The notes under the pieces were generated by a model, which was given only the letters and a program-made list of their open reading frames with translations, was not told where the DNA came from and did not search any database. Shown piece by piece: positions 54,872 through 63,959 of a DNA stretch of 64,000 bases. Every line of letters starts with the position of its first letter. Positions within the stretch are counted from its first letter, which is position 1. The stretch is from NCBI GenBank assembly GCA_964344305.1, contig CAYFMT010000010.1:18652-82651 (forward strand), written 5' to 3'. This DNA comes from JABMOV01 sp964344305. Its GTDB lineage: Bacteria > Fidelibacterota > Marinisomatia > Marinisomatales > JABMOV01. The position numbers and the translations under genes were made by a program.

Positions 54872-57097
54872 CTATTTAATCTCGCCATATCCTTTTATGA
54901 CAAGATTTGATGAACCGTCTTCGTTTTCAATCACCGGGAAAAATGGTGGCGGGTAATCCAATAAATGCCAGTCATAATGATACGATTTATCGTACCCTAT
55001 GTCGCCACTTGTATAAGGTCCAGGGTTATTGCGCTTTACATATCCGCGCTTTTGCTGGACAATTGAACCCCAAAGCCTGATATACCCCCGATAGTCCTGG
55101 TTTCCAGTACTGGAATGTTGTGACCCTTCATTTAAATATGGGTTTCGGTTCACACCTCGACCATCACCTAATGAATTATATGGATCATCGAAATCCGGCT
55201 GTGAACATTCAGTACAGGGTCCTCCTGCTCTATTAATTGTATTTTGCCAGTAATGGGTTAAGAAAGCTTCATGCATAGCCATAATAGCTGCATTTACAAC
55301 AATATTCGATCCAAACAGGCTGTTTCGTGCTCCATTTGGTCCAGTGTTGGCAACAATAACATTCCCACCTGCAACAAGCCCAATAACATTTTCGGTACTC
55401 TCATTGATTTCACCTGTTATGGGATTGGAATCATTATAGATAAGATCATCCATTAACCAGATATTTCCCCATACTCTGTCGTACGTATCTGGTTTGGTTG
55501 TAGGTATATATTCGATATAATCATCAGTGACTACTGTGAAACGACCATCTACAATCCCCTTCACAAGTACCTGTCCACCTCGTACATATATAACTTCAGG
55601 ACGATTCGTGTAAAACTCTGTCCAGGGCATCACGCGGTAAAATGGATCACCAGTGATACCAGGAAAATCAAAATGATGAAAACCGTCTGGACGGCAATAC
55701 GATGTCCCATCATCAGGATGATCATGCCAGTATTCGAAGGCATTAAAGTCTATATCTGCGAGACCATCGGAGATTTGTGGGAAGATTATTTCCAGTACTT
55801 CATCCTCTTCAAAGCCTGTATTTGTTGGATCGGTAAAACTGAAAGCGCTTAATAAGAACCTATATCTGTCCGCTCCTTCGGGTATTTTCACAAAAATGGT
55901 ACCAAACATTGCTTTTGAAGGATTATCGACAGATCGAATCAGAATGGTTTCATTGTTTTCGATCTCATCTTCGATAAAATCGGTTATGTCCACATCATCA
56001 TCCGTCATAACACTCATTACAATTTGTGGCCATGGCGGGCCTCCATAACCCACAGGAATGTCATCCGGTGGGACAAGTGTTGGATCATATTGAATATTTA
56101 CGTCAAGTACCGGATCGTATAAATGCACACCGCCAAATTCTACTGTAGTTGATGGGCTTGTCAGGTCCCACGTATAGGGGAATTTGACCACTCCGGAAAT
56201 AGGAGGAACCTGGTACCACCATTGACGTACCCGGTACCGTTTATTGTCCAGAAATTCAATTTCAGTCATAATCATGGTATCACGATACGTCTGTGATGCA
56301 TCATTATAAATTTTTGTGTCAGCTTCGTATACACGGGTAGCATTTGCCTTAAGAACATTGGTAGTATTCACAGGAGGGAATTTTATATGCTTGACCGTAT
56401 CTAAAATGGAAACACCATCATCGTTTAAGAATACATCCTCATCACATGCGCCCCATGAGTTGATGCCTCCATTTTGATCTCCAAGTGTAACTCTACCACT
56501 AAAGTTTGGACAGCCAAAATTGCTCAAACTAATTTGCCCATTGGTATGGATCCGGCCCTCTAGAGAATCACCCGCACCAAAATTGACATTTCCGTTCCAA
56601 TCTGAGTTTGGTGGACCACTGGATTCTTCCTTATCAGTAAAATACATGTACTCTTCAAAACCCTGAGGAACAAAATAGGATGAAACGGTTCTTTCAACCT
56701 CAACTTCGCCACGTTGATTTTTAATTGTAACTACACCGGTAGATTTTGCGTGATATTCGGCCCTACCTGTGTAGTCGGAAATCGGAGGAGTAAAAATTTC
56801 CACATTCTTGTATCGACCAAGAGCCGGCTCATTAGTACGATCTGGGAAATCCTTGCCCCCCGGGCCAATTAGGGTTGTATCGTTTGTGCTTATAAAGGCA
56901 ATGTGATCAAAAGCTTCCTGGTTTAATCCAGCTTCTGCAATGTAAATGGCAAGCTTCCGTGCAAACCTGAATTTCTCCAAACGATGTTGTGTAACAGCCT
57001 TTGTCATATAGGACAGAGTAAAAATAAGGCTCAACGCAGTGAACAGCACTGCTGTTGGAGCAATGGCTCCTTGAGATCTACGCATCAAGTCCATCAT
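54872..57097 (-). CDS. Large PilX-like pilus-associated protein
   Basis: A 741-residue protein with one N-terminal hydrophobic helix (about residues 11-33, GAIAPTAVLFTALSLIFTLS) followed by a short AEAGLNQEAF segment, as in PilX-type minor pilins, but far larger. The long remainder is beta-rich and holds VNFGAGDSLEGRIHTNGQI and a TVVTDDYIEYIP region of DUF4900 type, plus a CTECSQPDFDD cysteine pair near residue 640. No G-[F] prepilin cleavage site with glutamate at +5 is evident. The start is uncertain between 57097, 57094 and 57085 because it overlaps the upstream prepilin gene by 20 bp. It may be a large surface-exposed minor component of the pilus. Confidence 0.7.
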   Translation of the reverse strand: MMDLMRRSQGAIAPTAVLFTALSLIFTLSYMTKAVTQHRLEKFRFARKLAIYIAEAGLNQEAFDHIAFISTNDTTLIGPGGKDFPDRTNEPALGRYKNVEIFTPPISDYTGRAEYHAKSTGVVTIKNQRGEVEVERTVSSYFVPQGFEEYMYFTDKEESSGPPNSDWNGNVNFGAGDSLEGRIHTNGQISLSNFGCPNFSGRVTLGDQNGGINSWGACDEDVFLNDDGVSILDTVKHIKFPPVNTTNVLKANATRVYEADTKIYNDASQTYRDTMIMTEIEFLDNKRYRVRQWWYQVPPISGVVKFPYTWDLTSPSTTVEFGGVHLYDPVLDVNIQYDPTLVPPDDIPVGYGGPPWPQIVMSVMTDDDVDITDFIEDEIENNETILIRSVDNPSKAMFGTIFVKIPEGADRYRFLLSAFSFTDPTNTGFEEDEVLEIIFPQISDGLADIDFNAFEYWHDHPDDGTSYCRPDGFHHFDFPGITGDPFYRVMPWTEFYTNRPEVIYVRGGQVLVKGIVDGRFTVVTDDYIEYIPTTKPDTYDRVWGNIWLMDDLIYNDSNPITGEINESTENVIGLVAGGNVIVANTGPNGARNSLFGSNIVVNAAIMAMHEAFLTHYWQNTINRAGGPCTECSQPDFDDPYNSLGDGRGVNRNPYLNEGSQHSSTGNQDYRGYIRLWGSIVQQKRGYVKRNNPGPYTSGDIGYDKSYHYDWHLLDYPPPFFPVIENEDGSSNLVIKGYGEIK

Positions 57098-57701
57098 CTT
57101 GTAACCCGTTTTTTGAATTTAGAATGAAACGTTTTGGTAGATATACTTCTCGTTCAAAAACAAAATGCTCTACCACTTCTCGTTCATCCTGAAACACATC
57201 CGTTACCAGTACATACTCGGTTCGAATTGTCCAAATTGCTTTTCTTAAATACACATTGGAAATTTCAAAATGATCCGTGGTTATTTCAAAACTTTTTAAC
57301 TCCAGTTTTCTCTTATTGTTGTCAAAAGATGCTCCAAAATTTGGAAACCTAATCGCTTCCACATCCTCATCAACCAGATCATCGAAAACAACACCCTTGT
57401 CAGGATCACCATAGACTTCCAGATAAGGATCAAGATCGTTCTCAAGTTTGAAATCGACGTAAACAAAGCTTCCTCTACGGCTGAATTGTATTTCATCCGC
57501 CTGATTGGCTTCCTCTGCCAGGCGCTGACTTACTAGGGTAGAGTATTGAACAAGATTGCTCCTGACTAAATCCTGTTCGTATTGCATAAGTATGCTCTGA
57601 TAACTAATGGACAATCCAATGACGGCTATGCCAATTACGGATATGGTAGCCGCTAATTCCATTAACGTTGCACCACAGTTATCTTTTATTCTATGCATCA
57701 T
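57078..57701 (-). CDS. Minor prepilin (GspJ/PilW type)
   Basis: A 207-residue prepilin-like protein. The leader peptide MMHRIKDNCG is cut before ATLMELAATISVIG, with glutamate at position +5 as required by the prepilin peptidase. A hydrophobic helix (about residues 12-30) is followed by a beta-rich domain. It overlaps the previous prepilin gene by four bases (ATGA). The number of cysteines is low, so no disulfide loop as in PilA. Confidence 0.83.
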   Translation of the reverse strand: MMHRIKDNCGATLMELAATISVIGIAVIGLSISYQSILMQYEQDLVRSNLVQYSTLVSQRLAEEANQADEIQFSRRGSFVYVDFKLENDLDPYLEVYGDPDKGVVFDDLVDEDVEAIRFPNFGASFDNNKRKLELKSFEITTDHFEISNVYLRKAIWTIRTEYVLVTDVFQDEREVVEHFVFEREVYLPKRFILNSKNGLQDDGLDA

Positions 57702-58159
57702 AGAGGCAAAATGGTTACGATAGTTTCGATTTCCCTGCGCTCAGGCTTAGCCCCTTCACCAAAGACACTATGCTCCCAAACAATCCAGGTTTTCAATCGT
57801 CTTCGCTTAAATGTCGGCTCCGAATAGGCTGAAGGCACATCATTTCTAATTTCATAAAATATCTCCCCCAATACACCTTCTTCATCCTCATCACTCATGG
57901 TGATGGCTACCTGTTTTGGTGTGTTTGAGTTGATCAACTCTGAATAGGATACTTCCCCTGCATTGATCTTCCCTTTCCAGTATTCCGTGTAATTCACAAG
58001 AATGTCTGTGGCGCGTTCTTTCAGGTAGAGCGCACGAAGTTCACCTTTTGCATGGACGGTTCCATACATAAGTCCGACGGCTGCGATGGATACAATTACC
58101 ACCGCAATCATCACTTCGATGAAAGTGAATCCATCTTCTGATTTGAGTTGTTTCAGCAC
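57698..58159 (-). CDS. Minor prepilin (GspI/PilV type)
   Basis: A 153-residue prepilin. The leader ends in EDG and the mature protein starts FTFIEVMIAVVIVSIAAVG with E at +5. The remainder has no recognised domain, but contains IFYEIRNDVPSAYSEP and WIVWEHSVFGEGAK. It overlaps pilT by one base. It likely primes pilus assembly together with the GspJ-like protein. Confidence 0.87.
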   Translation of the reverse strand: MLKQLKSEDGFTFIEVMIAVVIVSIAAVGLMYGTVHAKGELRALYLKERATDILVNYTEYWKGKINAGEVSYSELINSNTPKQVAITMSDEDEEGVLGEIFYEIRNDVPSAYSEPTFKRRRLKTWIVWEHSVFGEGAKPERREIETIVTILPL

Positions 58160-59211
58160 TAAAGTATGTTTGATTGGAATAACTTGGGATTATCCGCAAT
58201 GGCTTCAGCAGCCGTACGTTCCACTTTTCCCTGCGATACAAGTCGCTGTAAATCCTGATCCAGTGTTTGCATACCATCCACACCACCGGATTGCATCACG
58301 GAGGGAATCTGGAAAATCCGATCCTCGCGAATAAGATTCTTGATAGCCGTGGTGGTCATCATGACTTCACAGGCCGGAATCCGGCCATTTCCATCTTTGG
58401 TTGGGAGAAGCTTTTGTGCAATAACTGCCTCCAGACTCTCGGAGAGCATGGAACGTATTTGTGTCTTTTGTCCTGGGGGGAAAATATCGATAATTCTGTC
58501 AACAGCCTTTACAGCAGAGGATGTATGCAAAGTGGATAAAACCAGGTGACCTGTTTCTGCGGCTGTAAGTGCCAGCGCTATAGTTTCCAGGTCCCTCATC
58601 TCACCCACCAGAATCACATCTGGGTCTTCACGCAGTGCCGACCGGAGAGCGTTGGCAAAACTGTGTGTGTTGGCACCCAATTCCCTCTGATTGATGAGGC
58701 ATCCTTTAGACCGATGAAAATATTCCACCGGGTCCTCAATGGTAATGATGTGCTTGGCTGATGTGGCATTAATGTGATCGATCATGGCAGCAAGGGTTGT
58801 GCTTTTACCGGACCCTGTAGGCCCAGTTAATAGAATCAAACCGCGATCCATTTCTGCAAGTGTCCGTAGAATGGGTGGAATACCCAGATCATCAAAATCA
58901 CTCACAACCTCCGGGATAGTCCGAAACACACCGGCAAGGCCATTGATCTGATTGAAGAAATTGACACGAAATCGTCCTTTTCCTTCAAGTTTTGCCGAAA
59001 AATCGATTTCCTTGTTGTCCTTGAAAATCTTTTTTTGACTTTCATTCAGAACCTGCGGGAGAATACTCTCCATTTGGTCCTGCGTTAACTTGTCCATATT
59101 CAACGGTTTCATTTCGCCGTGGATACGAACCATAGGCGTGCTGCCCACACTCAGGTGCAGGTCTGATGCCCCGCTGTCAAGGGAGTAGGATAATAATTCT
59201 TTTAAATCCAT
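58159..59211 (-). CDS. pilT: Twitching motility ATPase PilT
   Basis: A 350-residue retraction ATPase. It has the PilT hallmarks: ASDLHLSVGSTPMVRIHGEM at the start, Walker A GPTGSGKST at residues 130-138, the VGEMRDLETIALALTAAETG segment and the C-terminal AIKNLIRED, the AIRNLIRE-type motif needed for retraction. It lies three bases after pilA. Its presence predicts a retractile pilus (twitching, adhesion or DNA uptake). Confidence 0.96.
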   Translation of the reverse strand: MDLKELLSYSLDSGASDLHLSVGSTPMVRIHGEMKPLNMDKLTQDQMESILPQVLNESQKKIFKDNKEIDFSAKLEGKGRFRVNFFNQINGLAGVFRTIPEVVSDFDDLGIPPILRTLAEMDRGLILLTGPTGSGKSTTLAAMIDHINATSAKHIITIEDPVEYFHRSKGCLINQRELGANTHSFANALRSALREDPDVILVGEMRDLETIALALTAAETGHLVLSTLHTSSAVKAVDRIIDIFPPGQKTQIRSMLSESLEAVIAQKLLPTKDGNGRIPACEVMMTTTAIKNLIREDRIFQIPSVMQSGGVDGMQTLDQDLQRLVSQGKVERTAAEAIADNPKLFQSNIL

Positions 59212-59214
59212 CTT

Positions 59215-59625
59215 TTAGGTATTGCTGTCCTCACTACCATAACCTGAGAATCGACCGGATTCCCGATCATAAATAATTTCTTTACCTTCACCACCGGGCA
59301 TGTCACCGGTACTTGTACCGCGAATTTCCTGATCACTGATCTCAAATATCCACATACGTTTTGTTGCAAGCTTCAATTCCAGTAAACCGTAACGCTCAAG
59401 TTCCTCCACATCACCGGGGAATTCACCGTATGTCTGGAAATACATGTCCATGGAATTTGAAATACTACCAATCACGGACTTGGCTTCAGATGCACGTGCA
59501 CTTTCAACATATTTTGTATAAATAGGTACAGCAATGGCGGCTAGAATCGCAACAATTACAACCACAACCATGATTTCGATCATCGTAAAACCATCTTGTC
59601 GTTTCAGATTGTATCTGGGGTTCAT
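59215..59625 (-). CDS. pilA: Major type IV pilin PilA
   Basis: A 136-residue prepilin. A leader of 12 residues ends in DG and the mature protein starts FTMIEIMVVVVIVAILAA with E at +5. The C-terminal domain is short (GEFPGDVEELERYG, KRMWIFEIS) with no cysteine pair, so the D-loop is not disulfide-bonded; GspG-like pseudopilins are similar. The ATG at 59625 has an AGGAG site six bases upstream; a TTG three bases earlier is less likely. It is the first gene of the operon. Confidence 0.9.
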   Translation of the reverse strand: MNPRYNLKRQDGFTMIEIMVVVVIVAILAAIAVPIYTKYVESARASEAKSVIGSISNSMDMYFQTYGEFPGDVEELERYGLLELKLATKRMWIFEISDQEIRGTSTGDMPGGEGKEIIYDRESGRFSGYGSEDSNT

Positions 59626-59645
59626 CAATTACTCCTGAATTCAAT

Positions 59646-59673
59646 TAGTTAATTTCGAAGGGTTTTCAGTCAA
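59646..59673 (-). promoter_or_regulatory. Possible pilA promoter
   Basis: On the minus strand TTGACT (59668-59673) and TAACTA (59646-59651) are spaced by 16 bp, giving a start about 15 bases before the pilA ATG, which leaves just enough room for the AGGAG ribosome site. The -10 box is poor. Major pilin genes often use sigma54, but no GG-N10-GC pair was found here. Confidence 0.3.
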
Positions 59674-59862
59674 GAAATCTAAATTCCGACTTCTCGGAAA
59701 ACAAGAGGTTATAGGTGAAAATAAAGGTGATTTATCTTTCTTAGCTGATTTCAATAACAGAGTGAATTTTTATCATTCAATTTTGCACTTTTTCCTTGAT
59801 GAAAAAGTACACAAAAAATCACTGGTCTTCATTACTGTGGAATTACGCCCAGCAGGTGGCTG

Positions 59863-59992
59863 GACTCATCACTTAACGCTTCAATTGTGGTAAAATCCAC
59901 GAAAATATAACTCATCCCGACATGGTTGTCGGGATTTAAACAGATATTTTCTATTCTGGATTTTCCTTTCACATTTTCCGCTGTGATGAGTC
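59863..59992 (+). repeat. Inverted-repeat bounded element with internal hairpins
   Basis: GACTCATCAC (59863-59872) and GTGATGAGTC (59983-59992) are perfect 10-bp inverted repeats bounding 130 bases. In the centre ATCCCGACA (59914-59922) pairs perfectly with TGTCGGGAT (59927-59935) around TGGT, and GTGG/CCAC (59887-59890, 59897-59900) forms a smaller stem; CCAGC/GCTGG (59849-59853, 59859-59863) lies just outside. The gap 59629-60072 holds no gene. It could be a small non-autonomous mobile element or a structured leader; no other copy was seen in the window. Confidence 0.4.
59914..59935. terminator. Perfect 9-bp hairpin, possible terminator
   Basis: The stem ATCCCGACA-TGGT-TGTCGGGAT has nine perfect pairs. 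On the plus strand it is followed by only three T, on the minus strand by none, so it is a weak terminator at best. It lies 138 bases after the aminopeptidase stop (minus strand) and may separate that gene from the pilus operon. Confidence 0.3.
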
Positions 59993-60072
59993 ATGTCAAT
60001 TAAATTATCTGTTCGAATCTCAAACCCTTTAACATCTGTTTTAAGTAGGTCTTAGCTATTTTTTGGTCGATT

Positions 60073-61020
60073 TCATTCCAAGGATGAAAACTGTTCTGTA
60101 GCCCGGATTAATTCGGCGCGAATCCCCAGTTCAGTCATGGAATGTCCCGCATCCTGAACAATGTGAAAATCTGCTTCAGGCCATTGTTTGTGTAGCTCCC
60201 ACGCTGTGGTAATTGGGCAAACAACATCGTATCGTCCCTGAACGATAACAGAAGGGATATGTCTAATAATATCAATATTATCCAGCAACTGATTTTCGTG
60301 AGTAAAGAACCCTTTATTTGTGAAATAGTGGCATTCAATCCTGGCAAAAGCCTCAGCAAAACGTTCGTTTCCTGTACGCTCCATAAGATTCATATCCTGA
60401 AAGAGTTTGGACGTACTCCCTTCCCAGATACTCCAGGCTCGAGCTGCTTCTAATCTGACTTCAGGGTTGGTGTCAGTGAGCCTTTTATAGTAGGCCCCTA
60501 CCATATCATGTCGTTCATTTTCTGGTATCGGTGCAAGATAATATTCCCATGCATCAGGATATATGTAGCTGGCCCCATCCTGGTAAAACCATTTTACTTC
60601 CTTGTCCCTTAAGAGAAATATGCCTCTTAGAATGAGACCTCTCACCCTGTCAGGATGGGTCTGTGCATACGCCAGAGACAAGGTACTGCCCCAGCTGCCA
60701 CCAAATACAACCCACCTGTCAATCCCAAGATACTCACGGATTTTTTCTATATCCGAAACAAGGTCCCACGTGGTATTCTCTTTGAGTTCTGCGAAAGGTT
60801 TGCTCTTTCCACAGCCTCGTTGGTCAAACAGGATGATGTGGTATTTGTCAGGGTTAAAATATTGCCGATAAATGGGCTCAATTCCGCCACCTGGGCCTCC
60901 GTGAAGAAACACCACAGGTTGCCCATTCTGATTTCCAGCCTGCTGGACATGTATGGTATGCAGGTCAGAAACAGGTAAATCAAATGTATGAAACGGTTCA
61001 ATAGGTGGGAATAATTCCAT
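60073..61020 (-). CDS. Prolyl aminopeptidase (alpha/beta hydrolase, S33)
   Basis: A 315-residue cytoplasmic peptidase removing N-terminal proline. It has the family signatures VVFLHGGPGGG (oxyanion hole), LFDQRGCGKS, and the nucleophile elbow GGSWGS with the catalytic serine at about residue 114; DVVCPITTAWELHKQWP (aspartate) and QDAGHSM (histidine) complete the triad. The ATG at 61020 (MELFPP) has GAGG six bases upstream and fits the family N-terminus better than one twelve bases earlier. Confidence 0.93.
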   Translation of the reverse strand: MELFPPIEPFHTFDLPVSDLHTIHVQQAGNQNGQPVVFLHGGPGGGIEPIYRQYFNPDKYHIILFDQRGCGKSKPFAELKENTTWDLVSDIEKIREYLGIDRWVVFGGSWGSTLSLAYAQTHPDRVRGLILRGIFLLRDKEVKWFYQDGASYIYPDAWEYYLAPIPENERHDMVGAYYKRLTDTNPEVRLEAARAWSIWEGSTSKLFQDMNLMERTGNERFAEAFARIECHYFTNKGFFTHENQLLDNIDIIRHIPSVIVQGRYDVVCPITTAWELHKQWPEADFHIVQDAGHSMTELGIRAELIRATEQFSSLE

Positions 61021-61062
61021 GTCAATCCTCAATTTTTATTTTGATTTCTAATGTTAATGATC

Positions 61063-61401
61063 CTACCCACCGCTTTTTTTTACGGCATAGCTTTTTCCCA
61101 TCAAATAGGATACACATTTATCTCGAACATCTCCCTGAAGGAGGATATCGCCATCCTTCACCGATCCCCCTACACCGCATTTTACCTTCAGCTCTTTCCC
61201 CAGGGATTTCAGGTCAGCATCCGTGCCAATAAACCCTTTTATCACCGACACCAGTTTTCCTCCACCTTTTCGGTCCAGCCAAATTCTCAGATTCTGCTGA
61301 TTGGGTGGTAATGTCTCCCTTTCCTCTTTCACGTCAATTTGATATGAAAAATTCGGATCAGTAGAATACACAACACCGGTTCTGTTTTTCTTTCTGGACA
61401 A
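61063..61401 (-). CDS. SUI1/eIF1-family translation factor (YciH type)
   Basis: A 112-residue protein with the SUI1 fold: NLRIWLDRKGGGKLVSVIKG and LKVKCGVGGSVKDGDILLQG. Bacterial members bind the small ribosomal subunit and affect start-codon choice under stress, although their role is poorly known. It sits between the aldo/keto reductase (16 bp) and the aminopeptidase gene (42 bp). Confidence 0.93.
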   Translation of the reverse strand: MSRKKNRTGVVYSTDPNFSYQIDVKEERETLPPNQQNLRIWLDRKGGGKLVSVIKGFIGTDADLKSLGKELKVKCGVGGSVKDGDILLQGDVRDKCVSYLMGKSYAVKKSGG

Positions 61402-61417
61402 TTACAGGATCCTCACT

Positions 61418-62386
61418 TTAGCCATTTGGATCACTTACCTGATCCAATATGTTCATGTCTTCTTCGCTAAGTCTGATGTCAATTGAGCCAAGATTGTCAT
61501 TCAACTGATGGCTGTTTCTGGGTCCAATAATGGGTGATGATATGACAGGTTTATGCAGTAACCAGGCCAGAGCGATCTGGGAAATGGATGCGTTGTATTT
61601 TTGCGCCAGTAATTCCACCTGTTCAAGAACGGACCACCCTTTCTCATTCATGAATCGATCTTTTACTGCATTCACCCGAACACTATCCGGTAGTGGTTCT
61701 CCTTTTTTATATTTACCCGTAAGGAATCCACCTGCCAGTGGGCTGTACGGTATCACACCAATTCCGTAAGATTGACACACGGTGTCATTCTCTGGCTCAA
61801 ATCTTGTTCTATTCACCATAGAATACGCCGGTTGGAGACAATCAAATCGATGCAACCCGTGCTTGTCGCTGGTCCAGAGTGCTTCCATGATTTGCCAGCT
61901 TCTGTAATTCGAGCAACCAATATATCGTACTTTTCCCTGGTGAACGAGATCGTCCAATGCACGCAATGTCTCATCGATAGGTGTTTCCGGATCTGGGGAA
62001 TGTGTCTGGTAAAGGTCAATATAGTCTGTCCTTAAACGCCTGAGTGAATCCTCCACTGACGTCATGATATGCTGGCGGCTCAACCCACTGTCATTAGGTC
62101 CTTCTCCCATTACCCCACGGACTTTGGTGGCAAGGATCAGTTGCTCTCTCGGGATACCATTCTTTTCATGCCATTCACCAATGATTTCCTCTGAAACTCC
62201 GCCGGGATTTCCATCCACCCATCGTGAATAAACATCAGCTGTATCGATAAAATTGATGCCTGCATCCCAGGATTCTGATAAGACTGAAAATGAATCTTCT
62301 TTTCCCACAGACCAGCCAAACTGCATGGTCCCCAGGCACAACCTAGATACTTTCAGTCCAGTTCGTCCTAATCGCGTATACTCCAT
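61418..62386 (-). CDS. Aldo/keto reductase
   Basis: A 322-residue NADPH-dependent oxidoreductase. It starts MEYTRLGRTGLKVSRLCLG, and has the catalytic residues in NFIDTADVYS (D, Y), LILATKV (K) and LYQTHSPDP (H), with the cofactor loop PVISSPIIGPRNSHQL near the end. It belongs to the YajO/Gfo-like AKR11/12-type branch; the substrate is unknown. AGGAG lies five bases before the ATG. The gene diverges from phosphofructokinase. Confidence 0.92.
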   Translation of the reverse strand: MEYTRLGRTGLKVSRLCLGTMQFGWSVGKEDSFSVLSESWDAGINFIDTADVYSRWVDGNPGGVSEEIIGEWHEKNGIPREQLILATKVRGVMGEGPNDSGLSRQHIMTSVEDSLRRLRTDYIDLYQTHSPDPETPIDETLRALDDLVHQGKVRYIGCSNYRSWQIMEALWTSDKHGLHRFDCLQPAYSMVNRTRFEPENDTVCQSYGIGVIPYSPLAGGFLTGKYKKGEPLPDSVRVNAVKDRFMNEKGWSVLEQVELLAQKYNASISQIALAWLLHKPVISSPIIGPRNSHQLNDNLGSIDIRLSEEDMNILDQVSDPNG

Positions 62387-62486
62387 TAATTCTCCTGTTT
62401 TGTTTGGGGAAATTTAACTATTCCGTGGTGGAAATGTTGACTCATCCTGCATAACTTGTCGCCACTTTAAACCAAAAAGAGGTTTC

Positions 62487-63608
62487 ATGTCTAAATACAT
62501 AGGAGTTCTGACCGCAGGTGGTGACAGTCCGGGTCTAAACGCAGCCATACGGGGATTGGGAAAAGCCGGGGAACAGCAGTTCGATATGCATCTCATTGGA
62601 TTCAGGGATGGATTTCGCGGACTGATGGAAAATCGATTTATCCGATTGAATAATATCGATTTATCGGGAATTCTCACTACCGGTGGCACCATCCTTGGGA
62701 CCAGTCGGGACAAGCCCCATAAAATGCCTGTTGGTGATCGCATTATGGATATGACAGATGTGATGCTGGATGTGTACAACAAGCATCATCTGGATGCGCT
62801 GGTCTGTATTGGTGGTGGCGGTACGCAAAAAAATGCCTTTCGACTCCACCAGGTAGGGATGAATATCGTTACCCTGCCAAAAACCATCGATAATGATGTT
62901 TGGGGCACAGACAAAACATTTGGGTATGACACAGCATTGCAAATCGCCACGGATGCCATTGACAGGCTCCATAGCACCGCTCACAGCCATCATCGGATCA
63001 TTGTTACGGAGATCATGGGACACAACACAGGATGGCTGGCTCTTGGTGCAGGGGTAGCAGGAGGTGCAGATGTAATTCTGATACCTGAAATTCCATACAA
63101 AGTTGAAAAAATTGCCAACGCCATTCGCAAAAGAAGAAAAAGCGGTAAGAATTTCAGTATCGTGGCCATTGCTGAAGGAGCTTTATCGCGGGACAATGCT
63201 ACCCAGCTGGAAAAAGTCATGCAGAAAAAGGATAAAGCGACTTCAACCAATGAAAAGAAAAAAGCCAAAAAGGGAATTGTACAATTGGAAAAATCATTTT
63301 CCAATAACACAATAGATCTATCCCATCAACTGGAAGAATTAACGGGGCTTGAGTCCAGGGTGACTATCCTTGGACATGTGCAACGTGGTGGCACTCCATC
63401 TTCTGAAGACAGGACACTGGCAACCCAGCTTGGTACCGCCTGTGCCCAGGCCATTGAAAACGAGCACTATGGTGTCATGATATCCATACTGAATGGAATC
63501 CCAACGCCCATCCCACTTGAAGAGATAGTTGGCAAGAGGAAAACCGTGCCGCTGGATCATCCATTGCTCACCAGTGCGCGGATGGTGGGGACATCCCTGG
63601 GAGATTAA
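62487..63608 (+). CDS. 6-phosphofructokinase
   Basis: A 373-residue phosphofructokinase (glycolysis, fructose 6-phosphate to fructose 1,6-bisphosphate). It begins IGVLTAGGDSPGLNAAIRG. At the phosphoryl-donor site it reads CIGGGGTQKN, with G where most ATP enzymes have D103 and G at 104, and LPKTIDNDVWGTD, with K at position 124. G104 favours ATP while K124 is more usual in pyrophosphate enzymes, so the donor cannot be settled. A lysine-rich insert occurs at about residues 245-268 (KKDKATSTNEKKKAKKG). A GAGG ribosome site lies upstream. Confidence 0.92.
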   Translation: MSKYIGVLTAGGDSPGLNAAIRGLGKAGEQQFDMHLIGFRDGFRGLMENRFIRLNNIDLSGILTTGGTILGTSRDKPHKMPVGDRIMDMTDVMLDVYNKHHLDALVCIGGGGTQKNAFRLHQVGMNIVTLPKTIDNDVWGTDKTFGYDTALQIATDAIDRLHSTAHSHHRIIVTEIMGHNTGWLALGAGVAGGADVILIPEIPYKVEKIANAIRKRRKSGKNFSIVAIAEGALSRDNATQLEKVMQKKDKATSTNEKKKAKKGIVQLEKSFSNNTIDLSHQLEELTGLESRVTILGHVQRGGTPSSEDRTLATQLGTACAQAIENEHYGVMISILNGIPTPIPLEEIVGKRKTVPLDHPLLTSARMVGTSLGD

Positions 63609-63611
63609 TAG

Positions 63612-63959
63612 TTATGAAACGGATCTGTTGTTCAATAGGTCTGCCATATCACGGACGATCAGGTTTTTGATTCTCTTGAAATCCTCAGAAACATCCCCCT
63701 CCGTTTCAATGACATGAATAATACACTGTGAAATTCTCTCACGTACATCATCAGTCAGGATATCATTCTCACCATTTACATTTTTCAAGATGGCAAATGC
63801 ATTATCCAGTTGTTGAACCTGATCCTTCTTCTTCTCAATGAGTAGTTCTATCTCCCTATTCCACTGACTGTCAGGGAATTTCCTGGTAGAATCTTTCGTA
63901 AGGGTCTCATCCTGAAGGAATGCAACATCTTCTTCCAGAAGCTGTTTCTGTTTAGTTTT
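63612..63959 (-). CDS. Coiled-coil protein, C-terminal part; start not visible
   Basis: A reading frame of 115 codons ends at the TAA at 63612-63614, three bases from the phosphofructokinase stop (convergent). It encodes a very charged, helical protein (KQLLEEDVAFLQDETLTK, REIELLIEKKKDQVQQLD, IVRDMADLLNNRSVS) that looks truly coding. No ATG occurs before a late methionine; the frame is closed by a TAA at 63960-63962, next to a run of six A. The other frame is open through that run to the window edge, so a frameshift, natural or from sequencing, may join them. Family not recognised. Confidence 0.45.
   Translation of the reverse strand, partial: KTKQKQLLEEDVAFLQDETLTKDSTRKFPDSQWNREIELLIEKKKDQVQQLDNAFAILKNVNGENDILTDDVRERISQCIIHVIETEGDVSEDFKRIKNLIVRDMADLLNNRSVS

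Noticed and set aside
44831..59625. Type II secretion system rather than type IV pilus
   Set aside because: pilT with its AIRNLIRE-type motif and pilMNO in order argue for a type IV pilus; the GspG/I/J similarity of the pilins alone is not decisive.
59914..59935. Hairpin as a CRISPR repeat or attachment site
   Set aside because: Only one copy is present, with no spacers and no integrase or tRNA nearby.
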